From Zoogloeaceae bacterium (GTDB lineage: Bacteria; Pseudomonadota; Gammaproteobacteria; Burkholderiales; Rhodocyclaceae): DNA of 64,000 bases. Positions 7,773-16,334 of the stretch are shown piece after piece. Made by a program: the position numbers and the translations under genes. The stretch spans positions 186,001 to 250,000 of the forward strand of contig JACKMC010000002.1 of assembly GCA_024235595.1 (NCBI GenBank). Reading direction: 5' to 3'. The notes below the pieces were generated by a model. The model saw only the letters and a list, made by a program, of their open reading frames with translations. It made no database searches and had not been told where the DNA came from. Within the stretch, counting starts at the first letter, position 1. Every line of letters starts with the position of its first letter.

Positions 7773-9028
7773 TGCGCCTCTTCCCGCTGACCTTGGCGAG
7801 CCTGTGGAACCGGCGCCTCACCGCCGGGCTCACGGTGGTGGTGATCGCCCTCTCGGTGTCGCTGCTGCTGGGCGTCGAGCGGCTGCGCAGTGATGCGCGG
7901 GCAAGTTTCGCGAGCACGGTGTCGGGCACCGACCTGATCGTCGGCGCTCGCAGCGGACCGGTACAGCTTCTGCTCTACAGCGTCTTTCACATCGGCGACG
8001 CCACCAACGAGATCTCCTGGCCTGCGGTGCAGCGTATCGCCGCGCGCCGCGAGGTTGCCTGGGTGGTGCCGCTGTCGCTCGGCGATTCGCACCGCGGTTA
8101 CCGGGTGGTGGGTACGAGTGCCGATTTCTTCAAGTACTATCGCTACGGCGACCGCCGTGCGCTGGCCTTCGCCGCGGGAGATCCTTTCGGGCCTGTGTTC
8201 GAGGCGGTGGTCGGGGCCGAGGTGGCGGCGCGGCTGGGCTATCGGGAGGGTGCGCGGATCACGCTCGCGCACGGCAGCGGCGAACATGTCGCCGAGCATG
8301 GTGACAAGCCCTTTTCCGTGGTCGGTGTGCTGGCGCCAACCGGCACTCCGGTGGACCGCAGCGTTCTCGTGAGCCTCGAGAGCATCGAGGCCATTCATCT
8401 GGACTGGCAGGGCGGGGCGCCGATCCCCGGGCTGAAGATCGCTCCCGAAATGGTGAGGAAATTCGATCTCGCGCCCAAGCGGGTGACCGCGGTGCTGGTG
8501 GGGCTTGAAAACCGTGCGATGGTTTTTCGCCTCCAGCGGGCGATCAACGAGGACACCCGCGAGCCGCTGCTGGCGATCCTTCCCGGTGTTACCCTCGATC
8601 AGCTGTGGGATGTGGTCGGCATTGGCGCGCGGGTCTTGCTGGCCGTGTCGGCGCTGGTGGTGGCGGTCGGGCTGGCAGGCCTTGTCGCGGTGGTGGTGGC
8701 AAGTCTTGGCGAGCGACGCCGCGAACTTGCCATCCTGCGCGCGCTTGGCGCCGGACCGCGCGATGTGTTTTTCCTGGTGGCGGCGGAGAGTGTGCTGCTC
8801 ACCCTGGCCGGATGCGTGCTCGGTGTGGCGCTGGTGCAGGTGCTGGTGTTCTCGATGGCCGCGTGGCTGCAGGCGAACTACGGGCTGGCGGTGTCGCCGG
8901 GCTGGCCGGTGGGGCGGGAGTGGATGTTGCTGGGGGCGGTGATGCTGGCCGGCCTGCTGGCAAGCCTGGTACCAGCGCTGCGAGCCTATCGGCAGTCGCT
9001 GGCGGACGGGATGATGGTGAGGATGTGA
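7769..9028 (+). CDS. ABC transporter permease, FtsX/MacB type (Zrg-type)
   Basis: A 419-aa permease with the FtsX layout: one N-terminal membrane helix (TAGLTVVVIALSVSLLLGV), a large periplasmic MacB-like domain (about residues 40-270, including VVGTSADFFKYYRYGD and FSVVGVLAPTGTPVDRSV), then three C-terminal helices (VLLAVSALVVAVGLAGLVAV; VLLTLAGCVLGVALVQVLVF; MLLGAVMLAGLLASLVPAL) with the cytosolic GERRRELAILRALGA coupling motif. It overlaps the ATPase gene by 4 nt. ATG 7769 and 7772 are both possible. Confidence 0.88.
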   Translation: MMRLFPLTLASLWNRRLTAGLTVVVIALSVSLLLGVERLRSDARASFASTVSGTDLIVGARSGPVQLLLYSVFHIGDATNEISWPAVQRIAARREVAWVVPLSLGDSHRGYRVVGTSADFFKYYRYGDRRALAFAAGDPFGPVFEAVVGAEVAARLGYREGARITLAHGSGEHVAEHGDKPFSVVGVLAPTGTPVDRSVLVSLESIEAIHLDWQGGAPIPGLKIAPEMVRKFDLAPKRVTAVLVGLENRAMVFRLQRAINEDTREPLLAILPGVTLDQLWDVVGIGARVLLAVSALVVAVGLAGLVAVVVASLGERRRELAILRALGAGPRDVFFLVAAESVLLTLAGCVLGVALVQVLVFSMAAWLQANYGLAVSPGWPVGREWMLLGAVMLAGLLASLVPALRAYRQSLADGMMVRM

Positions 9029-9033
9029 GCGAT

Positions 9034-9669
9034 ATGAATATCAAGGGATTCGCCGCTGCGGCGCTGTGTGCCGCCGCGCTGGTGGCTTGTGGTGCGGAGG
9101 TGCCGCGCAGGCGCGCGGCTGGGAGCGGGTACAAGGTCGGCGATCGACTCGCCAGGCCGGCTGTGCCCGCGCCGCCCGCCAGCGACGACTACCGCGAGAT
9201 CTCCTGGGACGACCTGATGCCCGCGGACTGGGATCCGATGGCCCTGCTCGACAAGCTCGACAAGCTCGACATGAACAGCATGGAGGACGCCGACCCGCGT
9301 GCCATGGAGGCCCTGGCTGCGATCCGCAAGGCCTGGGACGAGGCCCCGGTGGTGCCCGCCCTGATGAGTCAGCGCATCCGTATCCCGGGTTTCCTGGTGC
9401 GCCTCGAGGGGGGGGCCAGGAGGGCATTACCGAATTCCTGTTGGTGCCGTATTTTGGCGCCTGCGTGCATGTGCCACCGCCACCCTCCAACCAGGTGATC
9501 CATGTCGTTGCCGCCAAGCCGGTGCCGGCCGATCAGAACATGCAGGCAGGCGGTGTGGGTTTCCGGCGTGATGAGCGTGGCGGCCGCGGCCACCGACATG
9601 GGCAACGCGGGCTACCGCATCGAGGCGCAGAAGGTGGCGCCCTACGCGGAGGAGTTACCGGCGCGCTGA
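9034..9669 (+). pseudogene. DUF3299 lipoprotein of the Zrg cluster, broken by two compensating frameshifts
   Basis: The gene starts 5 nt after the permease stop. The N-terminus has a lipobox-like signal (ALCAAALVACG). Frame 1 reads to RIPGFLVRLEGG. The family core then continues in another frame (EGITEFLLVPYFGACVHVPP, then NQVIHVVAAKPV), and the end returns to frame 1 (VWVSGVMSVAAAATDMGNAG, then YRIEAQKVAPYAE). The first break is a G run at about 9407-9415, where one more G restores frame; the second is about 9550-9553, where one G is extra. The RIPGF...EFLLVPYFGACIHVPPPP pattern is typical of DUF3299 proteins encoded with Zrg/FtsX-type transporters. Because every motif is kept, sequence error is as likely as true loss. 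Confidence 0.8.
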
Positions 9670-9975
9670 AGGGCGATACGGCGCGGCCAGCGACGGTTGG
9701 GCATCAAACCGGCACAAGGTGCCTCCTCGATTGTCTGCGATGACGACCGGCGGTCAAGGTGCGGACCGACCGCCTCTGGCTGTCGATGGTGTGGTGTTTC
9801 ATCGATTGACCGGTCGCGCTGACGACAGGTATCCACGATTCGACGCACGACGCTTGCCGATTACGCCAAATGCAACTATTTCATGCCGAATCCCACGTCG
9901 GGGATTGCCGCGGCTGGTCGGTGCTGCTAATTTCTATACAAGTCAAGTAGCTTTCACCGGACTAGGAACGTCGCC
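9670..9975. other. Gene-free spacer between zinc island and Fap-like locus
   Basis: About 306 nt of mixed composition with a locally lower GC content near 9840-9960. No open frame here has a plausible start, ribosome binding site or protein character. It probably carries the promoter of the OmpA-family lipoprotein gene. I could not fit a convincing sigma-54 or sigma-70 core by eye. Confidence 0.4.
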
Positions 9976-10800
9976 ATGAAGTCAGCCGCTCTGTCCTTGC
10001 TGGTACTCTCATTGACAGCGTGCATGAGTGGACCGCCGGAACGCAGTCAGGTCTCGCTGCAAGAAGCACGATCTTATGGTCCGCTGTTCGACCCGGTTTC
10101 GGGGCTCAGCTATCAATTGGCGGTTCCGTGCCCGCTGTGCGGCCGGCAGGTGTCCGCGCCGCAACTTGCCGCGACCGCACCTCCAAGCGCAGTCGCTTCG
10201 ATCGATCCGGCCGCCACCGTCGTGGCCCTGCTTGAAGCGTCGGTGCCGGCAGCAGCCGTTGCCTCCGCCGAACTGGAGCTGCCACCGAAGCTTGCCGACC
10301 CGATTTCCAAGGTCGCGGTGTCGCCGTCCGAGGAAGGGCGTTCGACACCTGTGGCGCTCAAGCTTGACGTGGAGCTTGCCTCGATAGCACGCATGGTTCC
10401 CTTTGCGCTCGGCAAGAGCACGCTAGGGCCGATGGGACGCAGGGCGGTTGCCGAACTGGTGCCGATTGCCAACATGTCCCATGCGGTGGTCGTTCGCGGT
10501 CGCGTTGACAGTACCGGCAGTGACGAGCTCAATGCCCGCCTCGCCAAGGCCCGGGCTGATACCGTGGCCAGCGCTTTTGCCGACGCCGGGATCGGACAGG
10601 AAAAGATCAGCACCAGCTATTGCCTCAATTGCTTCATCGCTGGCAACGAAAGTGCGGCTGGGCGCCAGCTGAACCGTCGTGTCGACGTGGACCTGCGCTT
10701 GCCGAAGGCACAATTGGCTTTGGTGCCGCCCGCCGTCTATGCGGGCGACCTTCCACCGTTGATTCTTGCCAGAACGCTCGAAATTCCAAGCAGACGCTGA
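9976..10800 (+). CDS. OmpA-family outer-membrane lipoprotein
   Basis: A 274-aa protein with a lipoprotein signal (LVLSLTAC, Cys at about residue 16). A long Ala/Pro-rich linker (about 60-120) follows, then a C-terminal OmpA-like peptidoglycan-binding domain (about 135-250): PFALGKSTLGPMGRRAVAEL, NARLAKARADTVASAFADAG and a final NRRVDVDL. Such proteins tie the outer membrane to the cell wall. It is next to the sigma-54 activator and FapF-like gene in the same direction and could help anchor the secretion apparatus or fibre; that link is by position only. Two CxxC-like pairs (CPLC, CLNC) are present. Confidence 0.82.
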   Translation: MKSAALSLLVLSLTACMSGPPERSQVSLQEARSYGPLFDPVSGLSYQLAVPCPLCGRQVSAPQLAATAPPSAVASIDPAATVVALLEASVPAAAVASAELELPPKLADPISKVAVSPSEEGRSTPVALKLDVELASIARMVPFALGKSTLGPMGRRAVAELVPIANMSHAVVVRGRVDSTGSDELNARLAKARADTVASAFADAGIGQEKISTSYCLNCFIAGNESAAGRQLNRRVDVDLRLPKAQLALVPPAVYAGDLPPLILARTLEIPSRR

Positions 10801-10910
10801 GCGCCGAAGTTGCTTCGAGGTGACGCTCCCGCGCCTGCGGGCCGCGTACGGAAGGTCGTGAGCGGCAGGGCCGGAGGAAGCCGTCGCGTGGGCGTGTATC
10901 ACCCGTAGCC

Positions 10911-10924
10911 GTGACGTGAGTCAC
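10911..10924. promoter_or_regulatory. Inverted repeat upstream of the sigma-54 activator gene
   Basis: GTGACGTGAGTCAC has 5-bp perfect arms around a 4-nt centre, about 95 nt before the activator start. It is a possible regulator-binding site; nothing identifies the protein. Confidence 0.25.
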
Positions 10925-11017
10925 GCGAGAGCCCCGGATTGAATGGGTTCCCGGCGTATTGTTGGCTATACATAAGACATAAAAGGGTTTTTAGAGAAGA
11001 ATTGAGGAGGAGGCCGA

Positions 11018-12355
11018 ATGTCCAGACGCGACGTCGTTCTGGTCGACCCGTCGGGAGAGCTTGCGGGCCGGCTGGAGGGCGGTGGCTTCGATGGCTGGCT
11101 CTTTCATCGGGTGGATTCGGCCCTTGCTACCCACGAGGTGCTGGAAACGCATCGATGCTTGGTCGGAATCGTTGTCTTCGACAACCCTGAGGGTTCCTTG
11201 GCTACCGAGCTGGCAAAGCTGATTGAGCAGCAGCGCCTGTGAGTGGGTGGCCCTCGTTGCACAGGGCCTACTCGAGCACCCCGGATCGCGCCACAAGTAC
11301 TCGAGCATTTCCACGACTTCCACACCCTGCCGCTCGACCCTGCACGCCTCAGGATGACGCTTGGTCATGCCCATGGCAAGGCCCAGATGCGCCAGCAACT
11401 GCTCGATGCGGCGCCCGGAGAGTCGGCAACCTTCGGCATGACCGGCACCAGCGCCGCCATGCAGACACTGTATCGCCAGCTTGCCAAGATCGTCAGGGCC
11501 GACGTGCCGGTACTGTTGCGGGGCGAGTCGGGCGTTGGCAAGGAACTTGTGGCGCGGGCCATTCATCGCTACTCGAAGCGTGCCGCCGGGCCGTTTCTGG
11601 CGATGAATTGTGCGGCCGTCCCGGCAACCCTGATCCAGTCTGAGCTGTTTGGACACGAAAAAGGCGCGTTCACCGGTGCTCACCAGCGACGAATCGGCAA
11701 TATCGAAGCCTCGAGCTCGGGGGTGCTTTTCCTAGACGAGATCGGGGATCTTTCAACCAATCTGCAGGCCAACTTGTTGCGCTTCCTGCAGGAGATGACG
11801 ATAGTGCGCGTCGGGGCGAGCACTCATGTTCCCTGTCGATACCAGGGTTGTTGCAGCAACCCATGTGGATCTGGAAGCAGCCGTGGCGGCGGGGCACTTC
11901 AGGGCGGATCTCTTCTATCGCCTCAATGTAGTGAATATTCGCGTACCCGCCCTTCGCGAGCGGATCGAGGATGTGCGCGCTCTGGCGCGGAGCGCCTTCC
12001 GTGCAAACCTGCAGAAAAAGGCAGGCAGCTTCGCGACTTCGGCGAAGAGGCCTTGCTGGCAATGGAGGCCTACCAATGGCCCGGCAATGTCCGCGAGCTC
12101 ATCAACAGGGTGCGCCGGGCAATGATCATGGCCGAGGGCGAACTGATTACACCGCAGGACTTGGGATTGCAAGGTGGCAGCGTCAGCCTGGTGATCGACA
12201 CGCTCGAGACCGAGCGTTCTCGGTTCGACCGCGAGATCATCCTGCGCAGCTTGCATATGAGCGGCTCGAACGTGTCCGAGGCCGCGCGCCGCCTCGGCGT
12301 TTCAAGAGGAACCCTTTATCGTCTGATGGCACGCCTCGACATCCATGCCTCGTAG
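11018..12355 (+). pseudogene. Sigma-54-dependent activator (VpsR-like), split by about four frameshifts
   Basis: The N-terminal part (MSRRDVVLVDPSGELAGRLE...) looks like a degenerate receiver domain. The centre is an AAA+ sigma-54 interaction domain: Walker A GESGVGKE, then the GAFTGA loop in FGHEKGAFTGAHQRRIG, Walker B VLFLDEIGDL and a sensor region DLFYRLNVVNIRVPALRERI. The end is a Fis-type HTH (SNVSEAARRLGVSRGTLYRL). Frames change near 11240, 11295, 11830 and 12015, the last in an A run; each change restores recognisable sequence, so the gene may be intact in the cell. It starts with an excellent Shine-Dalgarno (GAGGAGGAGG) and ends 51 nt before the FapF-like gene. It is the natural activator for the sigma-54 promoter at 20814-20828. 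Confidence 0.8.
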
Positions 12356-12406
12356 GGAGCCTTGGCCGTGCCGAATGCAAAGTGGTCTTTTCAGGGAGAA
12401 AGATTC

Positions 12407-13788
12407 ATGAGTAATCCGATGCCACGCACGCCACGTACGGCGATCTGTCTGGCGGTGTGCGCAGGCCTTGCCGGATCGGTATGGGCTGCCGACGTCGCCG
12501 CACCGGAGACGCCGACTCTCGAGCAACTTCAAAAACTCATCGTGGAGCAGACAGCCAGGCTAGAAGCCTTGAGAAAGTCGATGCAGGTCGAAGAGGCCAA
12601 GCTCGCCGAAATCCGCCGGGCAGTCGAGGTCGAGCGTCTGGAGGCGACCCGCGGAGCTGGTCCCGCGGAGCCGTCGGCGACCCAGCCGCCGGTGCAGGTG
12701 GCCCAGGAGTCCTCGCAGCCCGTGGGGCAGCGTCCGCCCGAGGCAAAGCGCGAGGATGCGGCACCAGTGGCGCAGATCTTCGACCAGCCGGGGTTCTCAC
12801 ACCACCTGGCAGGGTTATCCTCGAGCCCTCCCTGCAATATTCCTACGCCTCGACGAACCGCGTCGCGCTGGTCGGCTACACAATCATCCCGGCGATCACC
12901 ATAGGCCTGATCGACGTGCGTGAAGTCAAGCGCAATACGTGGACGGCGGCGCTTACGGCGCGCACCGGATTGACTAACCGCATGGAGTTCGAGGCAAAGA
13001 TTCCCTATGTCTATCGCAGTGACGATTCGATCGGACGGCCTCTGGCAACTCCCTCGAGCAACGAGGAGGTGTTCAACGCGACCGGGCGCAAGATCGGCGA
13101 CGTCGAGCTTACTGGTCGCTATCAGCTCAATGACGGCGGGCCCAACGAGCCCTACTACATTGCGTCATTGAGGTTCAAGATGCGGACCGGATCCGATCAG
13201 TTCGATTTCCCTTCTGTCTATGTTCCGAATTCCGGCTACCTTCCCAAAGGCCTTCCCACTGGATCGGGATTCTATTCGCTGCAGCCCGGGGTGACCTTCC
13301 TTTTCCCGTCGGATCCGGTCGTGTTCTTTGGCGGAATCAACTACCAGTACAGTTTCGGCCGAAGCAACTTGTCGTTGAGAGAGGAAGACCTGAGCACCGG
13401 GAGCGTGACTGTCCGGAACGTCGATTCGGTACGGCCTGGTGGTGTGCTGGGATTCAACTTCGGGATGGGTCTCGCACTGAATGACAAGTCTTCCTTTAGC
13501 GTAGGTTACGATCATGCGTCTGTGGGACGGACCCAGCTCACCGTCGATGGAGTCAAGCAATCCGGCGGCGTAAGGGTTCAACTCGGAACCTTGATGTTCG
13601 GCTATGCCTATCGGCTTTCGCCGACCAGGTCGCTCAATGTGTCGCTGGGCGTGGGCGTAACGCGCGACACGCCCGACGTGAATCTGACCGTGCGCATGCT
13701 GTTCACTTCTATAATCGCGAACATCCCGGGCTGTTCGCGGGAAAACCCTGCGGCTGGCCCGGGTCGCTGGGAAAGCGACCGGGTTTGA
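12407..13788 (+). CDS. fapF: FapF-like outer-membrane porin (coiled coil plus beta-barrel), one clear frameshift
   Basis: Signal peptide ending SVWAAD, then a coiled coil at about residues 30-80 (LEQLQKLIVEQTARLEALRK...), a Pro/Gln-rich linker, and a C-terminal beta-barrel beginning PGVLTPPGRVILEPSLQYSY and continuing through NRMEFEAKIPYVYRSD to LTVRMLF. This is the FapF layout: a trimeric porin whose coiled coil and plug gate export of amyloid subunits. The frame breaks at about 12790-12793 (four Gs where five restore the frame). The last 30 or so codons after VRMLF run into a terminator-like hairpin, so the true stop may lie near 13710 with another small indel. GGGAGAA precedes ATG 12407. 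Confidence 0.72.
13758..13786. terminator. Terminator-like hairpin between convergent fapF-like and fapE-like genes
   Basis: A stem of about 10 bp (CCCGGGTCGCT against AGCGACCGGG, one bulged G) with a short loop, followed on the plus strand by TTT. It lies 8 nt before the stop of the facing gene, so it may serve either strand. Confidence 0.45.
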
Positions 13789-13793
13789 TTCGG

Positions 13794-14946
13794 TCAGCGG
13801 CGCAGGGAGTTGATCAGGCCTTCACGAATCGAACTCCCAGATTCATCGAGCGCATTATCTCCAGGCTGTTTGCGGAGGCGTTGATCTCGGTGAGGACCTG
13901 GATGCGCTGGTCGTCGAGGCTGTTTTGCACGACTGTCGCGACCGGAGAATTCGCGCTGTTCCCTGCGTGCTGCTGCTGCCAACGATGTTGCCGCCACCAT
14001 TCTGAATGACCAGCACCGGATTGAAGCTGTTGTTATTGAGGAGCGGCGAAACTGTTCCCGCCTGATTGGCTACGACCGTGTTGGGAGCGGCTTGTGATGC
14101 GGCAGGCTCTGTGCTGCTGCCGGCCGCGGGTGCTACTGCGGCCGCCGGATTTGCCACGGCAGCGGCCACCGGGGTGGAAGAGGGCGTCGAAGCAGGCGCG
14201 CTTGTAGCAACGACCGGAACCGGCTTGACGACTCCTGCGTATGCGGCCCGTAGCGGCGGCGCTGTATCGCCGGCGCCAGCCTGTGTTGCCTGGGTGGTCG
14301 ATGGCGGGTTTGTCACCGGGATGCCGACACCGATCACCGGGACGGCCGCGCCGAGTCCGGTCGGGGCGGCGGGTTCGCTGCTCAATGCTGGCTGAACGGT
14401 CCCCGCAACCGGGCTGGATGGCGTCACCTTGGACGTATCTGGCATTTGGCTGGCAACGACTTGAAGCGGAGCCGGTGGCATGGAGGCGACCTCTGCGGCC
14501 GGCGTTTCGGCCGGTATCGCACGTGGTGGCGCGAATGCCGGCCGCTGCGAGTTGCTGGGCAATTTGCGACTGGATCCTCGGCGGTCATGGCGGCCGGATT
14601 CATCGTTGTTCGCATTGCCTCCATCTGTGAGGCGACCGACGAGCGCAACTGGTCGATAGTCAGCACGGTGCGTGCGACGAGTTCGCTGTTTACGAAGACT
14701 GCCTGATCGAAGCCGAACGAGAGCTTGAGTTGCAGATCGGGCAAGTCGAATCCGCCTCTGACCTGGGTCGAGTTGTGCGGCGCTCATCACCTGCCAACCG
14801 GCGGCGCGGTCGAAACCTTCCAGCGTATCGGTCTTGACCAAGCCCTGGGCCAACGAACCGGTGTCGTTCGCAGCCATCGCGGGCACCAGCGCCCATGCAG
14901 ACGCAATGGCGAAGGCCAGATAGCGTCGTTGTGCTGCCTTGATCAT
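13794..14946 (-). pseudogene. FapE-like secreted protein, broken by several frameshifts
   Basis: Starts at ATG 14946 behind GGGAGGA with a signal peptide (YLAFAIASAWALVPAMAA). Pieces in successive frames read: LVKTDTLEGFDRAAGWQVMS; then DLPDLQLKLSFGFDQAVFVN and SELVARTVLTIDQLRSSVAS; a long Pro/Ala/Thr/Ser-rich middle; then NNNSFNPVLVIQNGGGNIVG; NSANSPVATVVQNSLDDQRI and NASANSLEIMRSMNLG; and a final INSLRR. The Q/N-rich C-terminal block resembles the conserved end of FapE and fibre-associated proteins. Assignment rests on that block and on neighbours (C39 peptidase, FapF-like porin). At least four indels are needed to join the frames, so it is either decayed or poorly sequenced. Confidence 0.55.
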
Positions 14947-15172
14947 TGACGCGACATCCTCCCGGGAAACCCCGGAATGCGGACCGGAGACCGCGTATTG
15001 CGAACGCCCGTGCCAGCAGGCCATCGGACTTAAGACTGAGCTACTGCACTGGTGGGCGCTTGGTTCGTTTCCGACCGGCAGTTTCGTGGTGCGACGCAGT
15101 ATCTCAAACCCTGGCGGAACTCATGCTCGCGCTCCAACTTCTCGCGCCGCGAATCCTCGCGCCGACATGCTC

Positions 15173-15858
15173 CTAAAAGTCCCCACCATTGCGCATGAAG
15201 CGGACCATGTCGATCGATCCGCGCAGCTCCCGCCTCGCCAAGCGGTGCCTGCTGGGAACCACCTTCCAGTCGACCGGGCGATTGAAGTGGGCGATGTTCT
15301 GATGACTTCTTACCACGAACAGGATCTTTTCGGACCAGATGGCCTCGAAGTCGTGGCGCGACATTGCTCGGGTCCCGAACGCCGGATCACCCAGTACTAC
15401 CCGGCCGTCCTTGACTCCCTTTGACCACCACGAAGTGGTTTGTAGCCTTTCTCGTTGACCAGCGCGATGGCCGGAATCTTCGCCTTTACCAGCGCATCCA
15501 GCGGCGCTTCGAAGCCGTCGGCCTGAAAGCCCGTGCGGCCAGAAAATTTTTGCGTCAAGCAGCGAGAATCCCTCGCGTCGGATCTTGGCTTGGTCTCCGT
15601 GCTGGAACATCGCGGCAAAGACCGCCTGCTCATTGACCGGGAAGTCGTAGTGATGAGTGAGCAGCGTGGCAAGCGCCGCCGAGCCGCAGCTGAAGTCGAA
15701 CTGCTGCTGCAGGGTGGTCAGGTTCCGCGCTCCTTCAGACTGGTGACCGGCACCCGGTACGGACCCACCACGTCCGGTGAGAACCTGAGTTCGGCCCCAC
15801 CGGACACGCCTGTGATCGTTAGTGCGACCGCGGCAAGGGCGACTCTTGTGCTGCGCAT
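15173..15858 (-). pseudogene. fapD: C39-family cysteine peptidase (FapD-like), three frameshifts
   Basis: A signal peptide (MRSTRVALAAVALTITGVSG) leads to a papain-like C39 domain. Its parts lie in successive frames: LQQQFDFSCGSAALATLLTH with the oxyanion Gln and catalytic Cys; HHYDFPVNEQAVFAAMF; FQADGFEAPLDALVKAKIPA; then HFVVVKGVKDGRVVLGDPAF with catalytic His and Asp; and VVRSHQNIAHFNRPVDWKVV. Catalytic residues are all present. FapD homologues process or mature amyloid export components. It lacks ABC-transporter domains, so it is a free periplasmic C39 enzyme. ATG 15858 follows the preceding stop by 10 nt with GGGGAGA between them. Breaks lie near 15730, 15545 and 15425. Confidence 0.7.
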
Positions 15859-15868
15859 CTTCTCCCCA

Positions 15869-16262
15869 CTACTGTAGTTGCAGGTTGACGATGGTGGCGT
15901 TGCCTGATGAGTAAGCGACGTTGTTGCCGGTGTTCTGTACCATGGTGGTAAAGCCGGCGTTGCCGGTCAGTGATCCGTCGGCAACGGTGTTGCTGCCGGT
16001 CACCAGGTCCGATGCATGATTGCCGCCGACCACGCCGTCAAGCTGCATGTCATTCATTTTTCTCCACCGCGTTTCTCGTCCAGTTTCGCGGCCGAAACCT
16101 GCATGCCGTCGAATCAGGCGGCGAGCGCCGGCGCAGGGCGATTTCGCTTCTTCCCAGGACAACGGGCTGTCGTCGTTCGGCCGAGGCGCTGCCGCCAACC
16201 ACCGAAAGCGCAATGATTGTGGATGCAACAAGCAGGCGTTTCAGCGAATGAACCTTGTTCAT
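15869..16262 (-). pseudogene. Small secreted protein with double-glycine-like motif and Asn/Gly-rich tail, frameshifted
   Basis: ATG 16262 follows GGAGG and a signal peptide (MNKVHSLKRLLVASTIIALS). The middle is split over frames. One frame encodes MQVSAAKLDEKRGGEK, matching the double-glycine leader pattern (hydrophobic-S-x-x-x-L-x-x-x-x-G-G). The end reads MNDMQLDGVVGGNHASDLVT, then GSNTVADGSLTGNAGFTTMV and QNTGNNVAYSSGNATIVNLQ. The TGSN...QNSGNN...IVNLQ tail is typical of small proteins next to Fap-type porins and C39 peptidases. It may be a minor subunit, nucleator or FapA/B-like accessory. Two to three indels are needed. Confidence 0.55.
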
Positions 16263-16286
16263 GGCCTTGCCTCCGCAGGGGTTTTT

Positions 16287-16316
16287 GGCCGGCTGCGGAC
16301 GAATCCGCAGCCGGCC
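16287..16316 (-). other. Very stable 13-bp hairpin in the fibre operon
   Basis: Perfect arms GGCCGGCTGCGGA and TCCGCAGCCGGCC close a 4-nt loop that reads TTCG on the transcribed (minus) strand. It lies 18 nt after the stop of the second glycine-rich gene and 24 nt before the next start. No T run follows on the minus strand, so it looks like an mRNA-stabilising or stoichiometry-setting hairpin, not a simple terminator. Confidence 0.6.
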
Positions 16317-16334
16317 CGGGCCGGTCAAACCGGC

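Noticed and set aside
13794..14946. TonB- or AmiC-type protein suggested by Pro/Ala-rich middle
   Set aside because: The end with QNSLDDQRIQVLTEINASAN and Asn-rich blocks fits fibre-associated FapE-like proteins better.
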